Shown here: in pieces, positions 11,087-21,800 of the stretch
Numbering within the stretch: position 1 is the first letter of the stretch
How the letters are laid out: each line of letters starts with the position of its first letter
Assembly (NCBI GenBank): GCA_963565915.1
Contig: OY751493.1
Coordinates: 930,001-994,000, forward strand
Reading direction: 5' to 3'
Length of the DNA: 64,000 nt
Source of the DNA: Entoloma clypeatum
Lineage: Eukaryota; Basidiomycota; Agaricomycetes; Agaricales; Entolomataceae
Notes under the pieces: generated by a model
What the model was told of the DNA's origin: nothing
Databases searched by the model: none
What the model saw: the letters and a program-made list of their open reading frames with translations, nothing else
Position numbers and translations under genes: made by a program

Positions 11087-14000
11087 TTGCCTGGTGCAGC
11101 TACAGACAATATAACTTATGTTATCCCTGCAAAGCGAGCCGTTGCGTCAACTAAGATTGTCAAGAGAGATAAACCTCCGAAACGACGAGAGATCAAGCTG
11201 CAAGCTCAGATCAAAACACGACGAGGACCAAAGGCCATTCGACCCGAGGTTGATAGCGGATGTGAACGCACATGTATCCATCCCAGAATAGTACGCGAAC
11301 AGAACCTTCCCACATGTGGAATAAAGCCCATATCAATCCTAAATGCGGATGGATCGCCGAACCGACAACAGAAAGCAGAAAAACTTGCCGAAGTCAAGCT
11401 GGACTTAGGAACACACCAGGAAACCATGGAAGCAATGGTATTGGACATTGGGAGAACGGACATGCTTTTGGGACATGACTGGTTGGTGCACCACAACCCC
11501 ACAATCAATTGGACGACCGGCGCTGTAACATTCAACCGGTGCCCATCAACATGTCAAACCAAACACTCGGATTTCAGGGTTAACCTTAATGGTCACAAAC
11601 ATCGGGTTCGCATGGTGGAAGTACGAGACAAGGACGCGCCCAAGAAATCGGATCAGAAATGGAAGCCCGGAGACCCCATATTGGAAGCAGTTACTCCCAC
11701 ACCACCTCCCACAACCAAACGACCCTCATACATTGAACGTTTCGCCCATCTCTTTGAAAAAGAAAACTTTGACAAGATCCCAAAGGAAAGAGAATGGGAC
11801 CACGGCATCGAACTTACACCGGACGCACCAAAGGAGCTAGGAGGAAACACGTATCCTATGACCCAAAAGGAGCAAGAAGAACTGGACGAATTCATCGATG
11901 AAGGCCTGGCAACCGGAAAGATCTGACCGTCCAAATCCCCTTATGCATCACCCTGCTTCTTCATTAACAAGAAAGACGGTTCCAAACGACTGGTACAGGA
12001 TTATCGCACGGTCAATAAATTCACGGTTAAGGACAAATTCCCACTCCCACGCATCAACGACCTCTTGGATGTATTGAAGGACACAGTCTACTTCAACAAA
12101 ATGGACATCATGTGGGGATACAATAACGTGCGGATTAAGAAGGGTGATGAATGGAAAGCCGCCTTCCTGACCAGCCGAGGATTGTTTGAACCATTGGTCA
12201 TGTTTTTCGGTCTCTGCAACTCCCCGGGAACGTTCTCTCGGATGATGGCCAGCCTATTCAGGGATCAGATCCGTCGGCGCATCTGTGTGATTTACATGGA
12301 TGACATAGTGGTTATTGGTAAAACCAAGGAAGAACTCGCCCGGAACACCGAAGAGATCTTGCAGATTCTGTCAGATAATGACCTGTTCCTAAAGGAGAAG
12401 AAGTGTCTTTGGGAAGTAACGAAATGCCCCTTATTGGGATATGTCATTGGAGAAGGACGTGTTGAGATGGAAACTGAAAAGGTGGACACAATCCGGAACT
12501 GGCGAGTACCCACATCAAAAAAGGAAGTCCAGAGGTTCCTGGGATTTGCCAATTTTTATCGACGCTTCATTGAAGGATACTCAAACATCGCAAAGCCACT
12601 CACAACACTTATGGGAAATACAGCATTCATGTGGGGACCAGCGGCGCAAGAAGCATTTGAAGGTCTCATATGGGCAATCACGACGGCACCAGTCTTGGCA
12701 TTGCCCAAACCGGACGGACAGTTCAGGGTCAAAACCGATGCATCGGGTTATGCGATTGGAGCGGTACTTTCACAGAAACAAGACGACAAGTGGCATCCTA
12801 TCGCGTTCTTGTCGCGGACCATGTCCGCGGCCGAACAGAATTACGAGATATATGACAAGGAACTCTTGGCAATCATGGAAGCACTGAAGGACTGGCGACA
12901 TTATCTACTTGAAGCCAAGGAACGTTTTGAGATCTTAACCAATCACAAAAACCTGGAGTATTTCCGGCGTCCTCAGGACCTAAACCAACGACAGAGGCGC
13001 TGGAAGATGAAGTTACAAGATTATGACTTCGAATTGCGACATGTACCTGGGAAGACAAACACGAAAGCAGACATCCTGTCACGTTTACCCTGGTATGAGA
13101 CGGAACTCGAGCCGCAGGACAGCGACCAAATGCTCAAGGAGGGGCTATTTTTGAAACGATTGGAATCAGAAGATGTGATACAAATGGAGATGTTCACGGA
13201 GGAACAATTCTTTGAAGGGGGTGAAACATCTGATTCCATCAAAATCGGAAACATCACAACCATCGAAAACCCATGGATCGCACGCATCAAGGCCTCGAAT
13301 CGCATGGAGACAGAAGTAGCCCAGGGTCTGAAGAAGAATCCTCACTGGTACCAGCAGGAAAATGGCATCACCTACGCAGGAGAACGAGTCTATGTTCCAC
13401 CAGACCCACAATTGCGCCAAGAACTGATGTTTGAAGCGCACGACGCACCAGTGGCAGGACACCCAGGACAATATCGAACACATGAACTCCTCACTCGCAC
13501 CTACTGGTGGCCCACCATCCTACATGACGTAAAGAAGTATGTGAAAGGTTGTGACACCTGTCAACGTAACAAGATCAGCCGCCAAAGGAGACACGCCCCT
13601 CTACATCCTAACGCCGCGCCAAGTCAACCATGGGAAGACATAGGGATTGACGTCGTGGGACCGATACCAGAATCTGATGGGAAGAACGCAATTCTGGTCA
13701 TCACGGACAGACATTCAAAGATGCTTCATCTCATCCCGACAACCGTGGAACTATCGGCTGAAGGATTAGCCAAGATCTATCGGGACCAGATATGGAAGCT
13801 TCATGGGATCCCTAAGAAGATCATTAGCGACAGAGGACCACAGTTCGCTGCGAAGTTCATGGAGATACTTTGCCGCATGTTGGGAATCAAGAGAAACCTG
13901 TCCACTGCGTACCATCCACAAACTGATGGACAAGCCGAACGATCGCATCAGGAAACCGAGGTGTTCTTACGAAACTTTGTCAACCATCTACAAGATGATT

Positions 14001-14695
14001 GGGCGGAATGGATCGCAATCGCAGAATTCCAGTACAATGACAAAGAACATCAAGCGACAAAGTACACACCATTCTATCTCAACTACGGTCTGCATCCTTG
14101 GAAGGGATAACTTGTGTTGGAAGACACCAATCCAGCGGCAAACGACTTCTTGAAAAAACTCAAACAGGCATGAGAAGAAGCCAACGCAGCACTGAAACAG
14201 GCCCAGGATCAGATGAAGAAGACAGTTGACACACGACAAAGCCCGTCTCGGAATTACCGCATCAGAGACAAGGTGTGGCTGGAAGGGACTAACATCAGGA
14301 CTGATTGTCCCTCAAAGAAACTTGACGCCCTCCGACACGGACCGTTCAAAGTCCTAGAGAAGAAAGGAGCTAGCGCATACCGTCTTGATCTTCCCAAAAC
14401 CTGGAAGATGATCCACCCTGTGTTCAATGAGACCCTGTTATCGCCATACGAAACCCCGAAGTATGCCATTCAGAAAAAGAAGCCAGCCCCTGATCCGATC
14501 ATTGTCGAAGGACAAGAAGAATACCATGTCTCCACGATCCTAGACTCTCGGAAATTCTGTGGGAAGATCCAGTACCTTGTCCAATGGGAAGGGTATGGCC
14601 CAGAAGAGAACACGTGGGAACCTCGGACTAATGTTCAGAATGCTCAAGATTTGATCCGAGATTTTCATCGGCAAAATCCATCGCGTCCACGATAA
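11087..14695 (+). pseudogene. pol of gypsy element 1: protease, RT, RNase H, integrase, chromodomain; three stops
   Basis: One frame runs through the whole stretch with stops at 11924-11926 (TGA), 14108-14110 (TAA) and 14171-14173 (TGA). Domains in order: protease with EVDSGCERT and LLGHDWLVH; RT with YMDDIVVIG near 12295; RNase H with TDASGYAIGAVLSQ; integrase with the HHCC zinc region (CDTCQRN) and DDE residues in IDVVGPIP, ISDRGPQF and DGQAERSHQE; then a chromodomain ([24 protein letters not shown]) with the expected aromatic-cage residues. The relative at 35094-39660 has Arg codons where the two TGA stops fall. The chromodomain places it in the chromovirus group, which targets histone-marked chromatin. 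Confidence 0.9.
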
Positions 14696-14812
14696 AAGAA
14701 CAAACTTTGAGAACCATTTTCCACATCGACTCCTGTCACATCAAGTTCCCCGCTCCAACTCTTCTCGCCCAACACGCCGTTCTTCTTATACCTTTCAAAC
14801 ATCATTTCTGCC

Positions 14813-15181
14813 ATGTCCAACATCACCGCCGCCTCCACCGATGCTTCCGATATCAACCCCACCATCACCACCCTCATCGGCGAAGCGCTCTCCATGCGCG
14901 ACCAGATCCATGCGCTCGAAACCTCCGTCGCCGACATCCTCCACCGGCAGATGCATATCCGCCTTCATACCCTCTCCGATTTACCAACCGCCCCCACTGC
15001 TGAGGAGAAGCTCATCCTCAAAAACTATACCAACACCCTTGCTGTCGAGAATCGACGCCTTCGCCTCGCCGTTCGAGGTTTAGAGTTTGCCACGGCGGTA
15101 AACGATGAACTGATAAAGGATTGGGGTAACCGAGTTGACCCTGCCTGGGCCGATCCAAATGGCAACGATGGATGGGAGTAG
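14813..15181 (+). CDS. Accessory ORF3 of gypsy element 1, unknown function
   Basis: A 122-residue ORF lies between the pol stop and the polypurine tract, where envelope genes sit in retroviruses. It has no signal peptide or membrane segment. The middle (EALSMRDQIHALETS..LHRQMHIRLH, residues about 24-52) reads as an amphipathic helix or coiled coil, followed by a second helical region and a Trp- and Asp-rich end. The gypsy copy at 35094-39660 has the same ORF at the same place (35530-35901, 123 aa, about 63% identical by hand alignment), with the same MSN start and no stop, although its pol has many. That argues for a real product. I do not recognise the family. Confidence 0.65.
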   Translation: MSNITAASTDASDINPTITTLIGEALSMRDQIHALETSVADILHRQMHIRLHTLSDLPTAPTAEEKLILKNYTNTLAVENRRLRLAVRGLEFATAVNDELIKDWGNRVDPAWADPNGNDGWE

Positions 15182-15205
15182 GTAGTCTGTGAGGACACAG
15201 ACCTT

Positions 15206-15218
15206 GAGGAGGGGAACA
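15206..15218 (+). promoter_or_regulatory. Polypurine tract of gypsy element 1
   Basis: GAGGAGGGGAACA lies immediately before the 3' LTR, the expected plus-strand primer. Confidence 0.7.
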
Positions 15219-15588
15219 TGTTACGGACTAACGACTACGGACGTATACGCTTACCTTTTCACTTTTACTCATTGGCCCCCGCTTACACATATCGTATTAT
15301 ACTTTATTTCCTTTAGTATACTTCGCTCCCGCGCTGACTCGCTTTCCGCAGCTGTCTGACTCATTCCGCAGTCAGCTTACTCATTAGTGCATAGCCTTCC
15401 GCAGTCGCCTTACTCATGCGCACTGCCTTCCGCAGTTACTGACTCATTCACTACCGCTCATAGTCAGTACTATATAAACCTCATGTACCATAGCTACATT
15501 CCTTAGATTTAGCAATCACATTGCTCTTTGCCTTTCCATCTTCCTGCATACTCTGCCCGAACCTTGGAACGGTTTGTTAAGCATAACA
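15219..15588 (+). repeat. 3' LTR of gypsy element 1
   Basis: 370 bp. The five differences from the 5' LTR that I found are all C/T or G/A changes at CpG sites. Confidence 0.95.
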
Positions 15589-15593
15589 GTTCT

Positions 15594-16237
15594 CAATGCT
15601 CACAAGTTGGATATTTGAAGATCCAAGTATGTCCCTCCTTTTTTCTTGATCTGCAAGAATTGACCATGCACCTTGTAGGTGATTTTTTGGACCATGGTGA
15701 TTTCGGCAAATTTTGGGATTGATTATGAAGGTTTCTGTTCTGTCAAACATAGCCCAGCTGTCAGTAGAATGAAATTAAAAAATTGTGCCAAGGTTGAATA
15801 TCCTCACGCCCAACAAACCTGGAGCTCTTCAGCTCATTGTTATATCTGTCTCTGAGTCTCTGATCCACTCCGATCATCCTCCAATATTCCAGACATCCGT
15901 TACCTCTGCATCTCCGCACATTGCCATCTTGCATTTCATATTCATAACTCCATGCCTTTATGCATTTCATATCCATATTCCCATTTACTTAGAGCTCGTT
16001 CAGATGCTGCTTCTGCAGGAAATTTTGTGGCTGTGCACACCAAATTTGATGATGGCATATCAGCTGGCTGTCGGAGCTTGAACTGAAGCTGTACAGCAGC
16101 AACTACCATTGATGGATTCCGCGATAAGCTTCGCCGACCGACAATCACACATTCATCGCCTCCAAACTATTGCTATCTTCTACTCCATTCTCTGTGTATA
16201 CCATCTCCTTCTCCATTTCTCCCTAACTTCCCAATCT
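15594..16237. other. Left flank of the Harbinger-like unit, no gene recognised
   Basis: Non-repetitive sequence between the gypsy TSD and the Myb/SANT ORF. It probably belongs to the element that the gypsy copy interrupted. No convincing ORF or terminal repeat was found. Confidence 0.35.
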
Positions 16238-17555
16238 ATGCAGCCTCAATCCTCAAAGCCACCCAAAGCTGATTGGAATGATCGGGAGACACAGGCTTTC
16301 ATCACGTTTCTCAAGGAGGAGTCCACGAAAATGGGGTCTGCCAGCTTCAAGGAGGCCTCCTTTGCTGCTGCTGCTGCTCATATTGCCTCTTTCCATACCA
16401 AAGGCCCAGTCAAGACCTCGAAACATGCCAGAACCAAATGGCAATCAGCAAGCTCAATTCTTTGATCACTGGTGTTGATCCTGCCATTCCTGGCCCACTC
16501 ATATTCCCATATCCAGCTAAAGAGTAGATTTACCACCGAGAATAAATTTAATTCGAGCTCAGGCATGGGTGCGAGGATGAGTAGTGAGGCTAGTACCCCT
16601 GCAGAGTCAAGTGTTATTGCTGGTTACGCAGCCAGTAATCTGGTATCTAGTATTTTTAGCTTCATTTCTTATGTCTATGTCTGACAAATTTCAAGTCGTT
16701 CGAACCACAAGGATTCCAATATCGTGACACAATGTCCTGGGTCTTGCCGTCAACTGCCACTGGCCAGTTTTCCTTTCGCGGCACTGCTTCTGATGCTAGC
16801 CTCTGTCAACCCAATGATAATGAAGATGAAGCCCCAAGTAAGCAATATGTCTATAGTGACGTCCACCATGTTGACCTGTCCAACCAGGTATCTTGACTAC
16901 TCCTGCCAAGTCTGCTCAAATGCCTTTCAGACCTTTGGAATTTGCTCTTGATCCAACCTTGCTAGTTGACCCCTTGTTGTCTGCCCTGTCTCATGCATCA
17001 TTGTCTCCCCCCCTCCTCCAGCTGCCATCTCAGTCTTCTTCTCAATTATTGTTGCCATCTTCTTCACAACATGTATCATCATCGTCTTTGTCACAGCCAC
17101 CATCACCATCCCTCCCACAGCCATTACCTTCTCCACTGGCATCATCTTTTGTGCCAGCACCACCGCCAGCTTTGGTGGGTGACTCAGTCCGTTCTGCTAG
17201 TAGTGGAGGAAAACGGAAATCGGCACAGACAGATTCCAACCGCCCATCGAAAAAATCCAATACCAATTCTGCTGTCTCTCAGAACATGATTCTACTTCAT
17301 GGTGTTCAGGGTTCCCTTAATCGGGTTGCCGGTGCCATTGAACAGGTTGCCGTCACTCCGGAATCAAATATCCTCAATGCGACCATCAATATTCAAAAGA
17401 ATTCTCAGTTGGATGCAGTGGATAAGTCATATCTTGTTTCTCTGATTTCCGAGATGCCTGTGAAGGCAGCTGCACTTCTTGCATTGGAGCCTGGAGAAGT
17501 TTGTGACAATTATATTTCCAGGGAGCTTCGTGTATATAAGGATCGCATGGGATAA
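16238..17555 (+). pseudogene. Myb/SANT-like DNA-binding protein gene (Harbinger-associated type), spliced or decayed
   Basis: The ATG at 16238 opens a Myb/SANT-like domain typical of TE-associated proteins: DWNDRETQAFITFLKEE, then SFKEASFAAAAAHI and HARTKWQS. The frame stops at about 16465. Related sequence resumes at about 16525 (RFTTENKFNSSSGMG), at about 16695 (FEPQGFQYRDTMSW) and at about 16915, running to the stop at 17555 through a Ser/Pro/Gln-rich linker, a basic patch (GGKRKSAQ..RPSKKS) and a helical end (LHGVQGSLNRVAGAIEQV). The breaks could be introns, but I could not find good splice pairs for all of them, so it may be decayed. In PIF/Harbinger elements such a protein binds DNA together with the transposase. 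Confidence 0.5.
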
Positions 17556-17573
17556 TCGTAAGCCTTTGTACCT

Positions 17574-18448
17574 CTATGTATCATCACTGTTTTCATTACC
17601 AATGTCATACTCATCATTGTTGTCATCATTGTCGGTATCTTCATCATCAAGCAAACCAGCCTCTATCTGTTCTTGAAGCACATCTTGATACTGATTCCAC
17701 ATCACATTGTCACGTAGCGTGTTTTTCAATGTTGGAAAATGTCGGATGCATCGGAGCAGTCGGAGCGGAGTAGCGGATGAACGGATGCGACAAGTCCGAC
17801 GTCTTGCAGAAAGGACCTGGCTTCAACTTATGTGTTGCGCCCCATTCTTTGACGTGGTCCTAGATTTCGGATTGGCAGATGTCGGAGGGTGAGAAGAGCG
17901 GATGTGCGGAGCGGATGTGCGGAGGTGGAGACGTGAGAAGGAGGATGAGGACGAAAGGCAAAGGAATAGATTGGTGGAACATATGGCAACGTATAGTGAC
18001 GTATAATATTCCAACTGAGGAACTACGACAGAATTCATACTACTTATAGTAAACCAGAAGTGGGTCAGTAACTACTATAGGTAAGGTGTGGATGTCGGAG
18101 TTACTCATCGGAGCAATCGGAGTACGGAGAGGAGCAAATGCAAAATCAACATCAAGATGTCTACTTGTCAGCATAATTAGAATGTTAACTAGTAGAGATG
18201 TCAATAAGTACTATTATGAAGATCATCGGATGTCGGACCGGATAAAACGTCGGAGTCATTGGATGTGTCGGATGTATGAATTGCATGGTTATGACACGCA
18301 TCTGCAATCCTGTCTCGCCGGATAGTTGTCTCTGTCTGCAATTCCTCATCTTCAATATCTTCATTTCCAAAATCATTGCCTGTGTTCGATTCACCAAGTG
18401 AATCATCTGTATTGTCAGACTCTTCAGCTTCCTCTTGTGGATTGTGAA
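17574..18448 (-). pseudogene. 3' end of a Harbinger-type transposase gene, split by a solo LTR
   Basis: The - strand pieces 18302-18448 and 17574-17707 join across the solo LTR into one acidic C-terminal reading: an acidic stretch, then TTIRRDRIADA, then MWNQYQDVLQEQIEAG and an Asp/Glu-rich tail ending at the stop at 17574. The RDRIA..MW.QY pattern resembles the end of fungal DDE_Tnp_4 transposases. The gene converges on the Myb/SANT gene, as in PIF/Harbinger elements. The catalytic domain is missing; the 5' side is cut at 18449 by the hAT-like element. The family call rests on this short motif and on the gene pairing. Confidence 0.45.
17703..18301 (-). repeat. Solo LTR (589 bp) of the gypsy D family, with 5 bp TSD
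   Basis: The LTR spans 17708-18296, begins TGTCACG and ends ATGACA, and is flanked by CACAT (17703-17707) and CGCAT (18297-18301). The empty site reconstructed from the transposase frame is CGCAT, so the left copy has one CpG-to-CpA change. A block near 17815-17850 matches, in reverse complement, the block near 26797-26822 in element D. It is rich in CGGAG/CTCCG words. Confidence 0.7.
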
Positions 18449-18468
18449 TAGTGTTTGAGGGTTCGGTT

Positions 18469-18778
18469 TGTTGAAGTTCCACCTGGGCGCTAGCCACAGA
18501 TGTACTGAGCAACATAGCTACAGTGGAAGTACTCTACGATACCGCTATGGTCACTTACATGGTTTGGAGGGGGTAAGGCTAGTGAGAGCGGTTGAGGCTG
18601 GTGAGAGCGATGGAGCTGGTTAAGAGTCAAGAGACAACTTATTGATATTGACAGTTTCCTGGTCTTATATACCGTACTACTGTTTGTACCAACCAAACAA
18701 GTATGTAATGAAGATATGTAAAGGTCACGTGATGTAATCTAATCTAATCTAATCTACGTGATGGGAAAAGTTTCAACA
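18469..18778 (-). repeat. 3' LTR of copia copy A
   Basis: 310 bp; carries the AGATT pentamer array between two ACGT cores near its outer edge. A purine tract (reading ATATGGGGGGG on the - strand) adjoins it on the inner side. Confidence 0.95.
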
Positions 18779-18853
18779 CCCCCCCATATTTAGTACATAC
18801 TTCTAAATACATCTTACTTTTTCCCACATATATATATAGGTACTCTGTTTCGC

Positions 18854-21800
18854 CTAGTTTTTTATCAATCCGAAGTACGGGATAAACTTGGAAAAGAGGA
18901 TTTTTCCCAGATTCTTAGTTAAAAGGTCTGCAGGGTTGTTCACTCCTTCAATGAATTCGACCGTAATTATCCCCTCGGAGACTTTTTCTCTGACGAAGTG
19001 GAATCGCACGTCAATGTGCTTGGATCGCTTCTCAGTTACAGGGTTGGATGCAATAAAGACGGAGCCGTTGTTATCTCCGTAGATCGGTACTGATCCGATC
19101 TGCATTCCAAGTTCGGCAAGCATGCTTCTCAGCCATGTTGCTGCGCGACTGCAGTCTGATAATGCCATATACTCTGCTTCTGTGGAAGAGAGGGCGATGG
19201 TCTTTTGCGCCGATGATACCCATGTTACTGCTCCAGACGCCAGTGATATGAAGAAGCCAGTGGTAGACCTCCTCGTGTTTTCATCTGACGCCCAGTCGGA
19301 GTCTGTGAATGCATAGATTCCTTTCCCTGAGTCGCCATCATACATGATTGCGTAATTTTTTGTCGCCTTCAGATACCTGCAAATATCCCTAGCCACTTCT
19401 AAATGGCGTTTGGTGGGATTTGCGGAAAACTGTGACATTTTAATCATGGCAAAACAGATGTCTGGCCTTGTTCCAATCATCAGATATAGAAGTGATCCGA
19501 TGACGGATTGGTACTTTGATCGAAGTTCTGCATTGGGTTCATCTTCGGACATCATGGGTTTGTAGCCCGTAGGAAGTGGGGTATGGGTGGCGTTAGATTC
19601 GCTCATCCCCATTCGTTCGAGTATTTTCTCAAGGTAAGGTACTTGATCGATGAAGATACGTTTCCCGCATTGCCTTATTTGGATAGAGAGAAATTCTTTT
19701 GGTTCCCCATCAGGCACAAGGTGCCCTAGGTCCCTACATTCCCATGTGGTCATGAAGGCCTTCTTTTTCTCTAGCGTATATTCCTGGTTTGTGCCGAGAA
19801 AAGCAGAGTCGTCAACATAGATGATGGCAATTACAATTTCCCCGTTGGTACTTTTGTGAATGAACACTCCTGCATCGGAGTGAAGCCAGACAAAGCCGAG
19901 CTTTTTCATGGAGGAATCAAGTTCCCTCCACCAGGCTAATGCGGCCTGCTTAAGTCCATATAGAGCTTTGAATAGTTGGTACACGAGGTGTTCTTTCCCT
20001 TTTACTATGTAGCCCTCAGGCTGTCGCATGTAAATGACTTCACGGAGCGTTCCATAGAGGAAGGCTGATGAGACGTCCAAAAGTGTCATGAACCACCCTT
20101 CAAGGGCTGTCAATGCCAGTATTAGTCAGACAGTTTCATATCTTACGACTGGTGAGAAGATCTGATCAAAGTCGATCCCTTCTACCTGTGAAAAGCCTTT
20201 TGCGACAAGGCGTGCTTTCAGACGCCTGTCGGATTTTTCGTTATAAACCCATTTGTTCCTTAGAGCTTTCCTCCCTGCAGGCAGGGGTACTAGCTCCGTG
20301 ATCACCCCACGGCGTTTGAGCATGTCTAGCTCTTTACGTTCAGCCGCATACCAGTCTTCTTTATTTGGAAGAGGGTATATGTCTTTATGGGACATTTCAA
20401 CGATGCCAACTTGGACTGATATTGCCTCCATCAGGAGGTCATTCATCCATGCCGTTTGACCGCCCAATCTCCGTCTTCAATCTAATTTTTCAAGATCAGA
20501 CGCTGGAGTGTCTTCCCCATAGATGCTTCCTGGCATCTTCCGAACTCGTCGTTCCCTGATCGGTCGATCTGGTACTTGCTCGGGTTCCGGAGTGGGTACT
20601 CGCGGTTCATCATCAGGCTCACTGGCAGGCAGTTCGTTGTCTGATTCAGGTTGATCCTGTTCAATGGGAACTGGGTCATGAGGTGTTTCATTGTGACTAT
20701 TGTCGTCATTGCTGCTGGGGATGAGATCCTCAAACTCATCAGCCGGCTCTGGGTCTTCCATTTCTGGGTGGTTTTCTGGCAATGGGTCGATGTGGCATCT
20801 AGGGTACTTGCTTTCATCAAAGATAGCTTTCCCGCCCATGAAAATCGTGTTGGTCTCGGGATCCATGAAGCGGTATCCTTTGACCCCTGGTTTCGATCCG
20901 AGATAAATCATCAATCGGGATCTTGATTCCAGGGAGTTCCTTCGTTTCTCCTTTGGGATATATACATATGCCTGACATCCAAATACTCTGATGCTAGACA
21001 TGTCGGGGATCTCATTGGTCACCCTGAAGTAAGGGGTTTTCCATTCAAGACGCTGCATGGGGGTTCTGTTGTAGAGAAATGCTGCATGTTCCAGGCAGAA
21101 TTCCCACCACATAGGTGGTAAGCATGCGTCGAAGCGTAATGCCTGAGATTTTTCCCACAGAGTTCAATTTATCCGTTCTGCTCTACCATTCTGCTGATGC
21201 TGATATGGGAGTGTGACGTCGATCAGAATTCCATGATCGGCAAGTACATCCTTGTATTCGTCAAATTCTCCACCTCCATCAACCCGCCATTTTTTAGGGG
21301 TGGCGGCGAATTGATTCTGGATCATCGCAAGGAATTGTTTCAGCGCCGTGATGGCGCCTGACTTTTTCCTAAGCAAGACGACCCAGACATGGGAAGAAAA
21401 ATCGTCCAAAAAGGTAAGGAAATATTTGTACTTATGGTATGATGCCGTGGATATCTGTTTCAAATCCGAATGGATTAAATCAAAGGGTTTAACAGCCCTT
21501 GTCATCGAGTTGGGATAAGATTGATTCAGCATTTTCCCTTTTAGGCACCCCGTGCAGCTTTCCTGTGATTTCTCACATGCTAACGTTCTGGGTACTCCTT
21601 TGGTACTGGTGGGAATCTTATTGAGCGCCTGGTCATTTGGGTGGCCAAGGCGTTTATGCCAGGTTTCAACAGTGATTTCGCTAGAGATCATGTGGATTTG
21701 GTCATAGTGTATTTCAGTGTTTAACCAATAAATGGTTTGTCCGAGAATGTGAGGTGAGAACTGTATTTTGTTCTGTCCTTTGGAGATGTTAATTTCTCCA

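Larger units (their letters stand above)
9013..15593 (+). mobile_element. Full-length chromodomain Ty3/gypsy element 1 with 5 bp TSD
   Basis: Two 370 bp LTRs (9018-9387 and 15219-15588) begin TGTTACGG and end TAACA; they are flanked by GTTCT at 9013-9017 and 15589-15593, a perfect 5 bp target duplication. Inside are a primer site, gag, pol (protease, RT, RNase H, integrase, chromodomain), a small third ORF and a polypurine tract. The LTRs differ at five of 370 positions by eye. Gag carries a frameshift and pol three stops, so this copy is not autonomous now. Confidence 0.95.

Noticed and set aside
14813..15181. ORF3 as an envelope gene
   Set aside because: It is too short and has no signal peptide, membrane segment or glycosylation-rich ectodomain.
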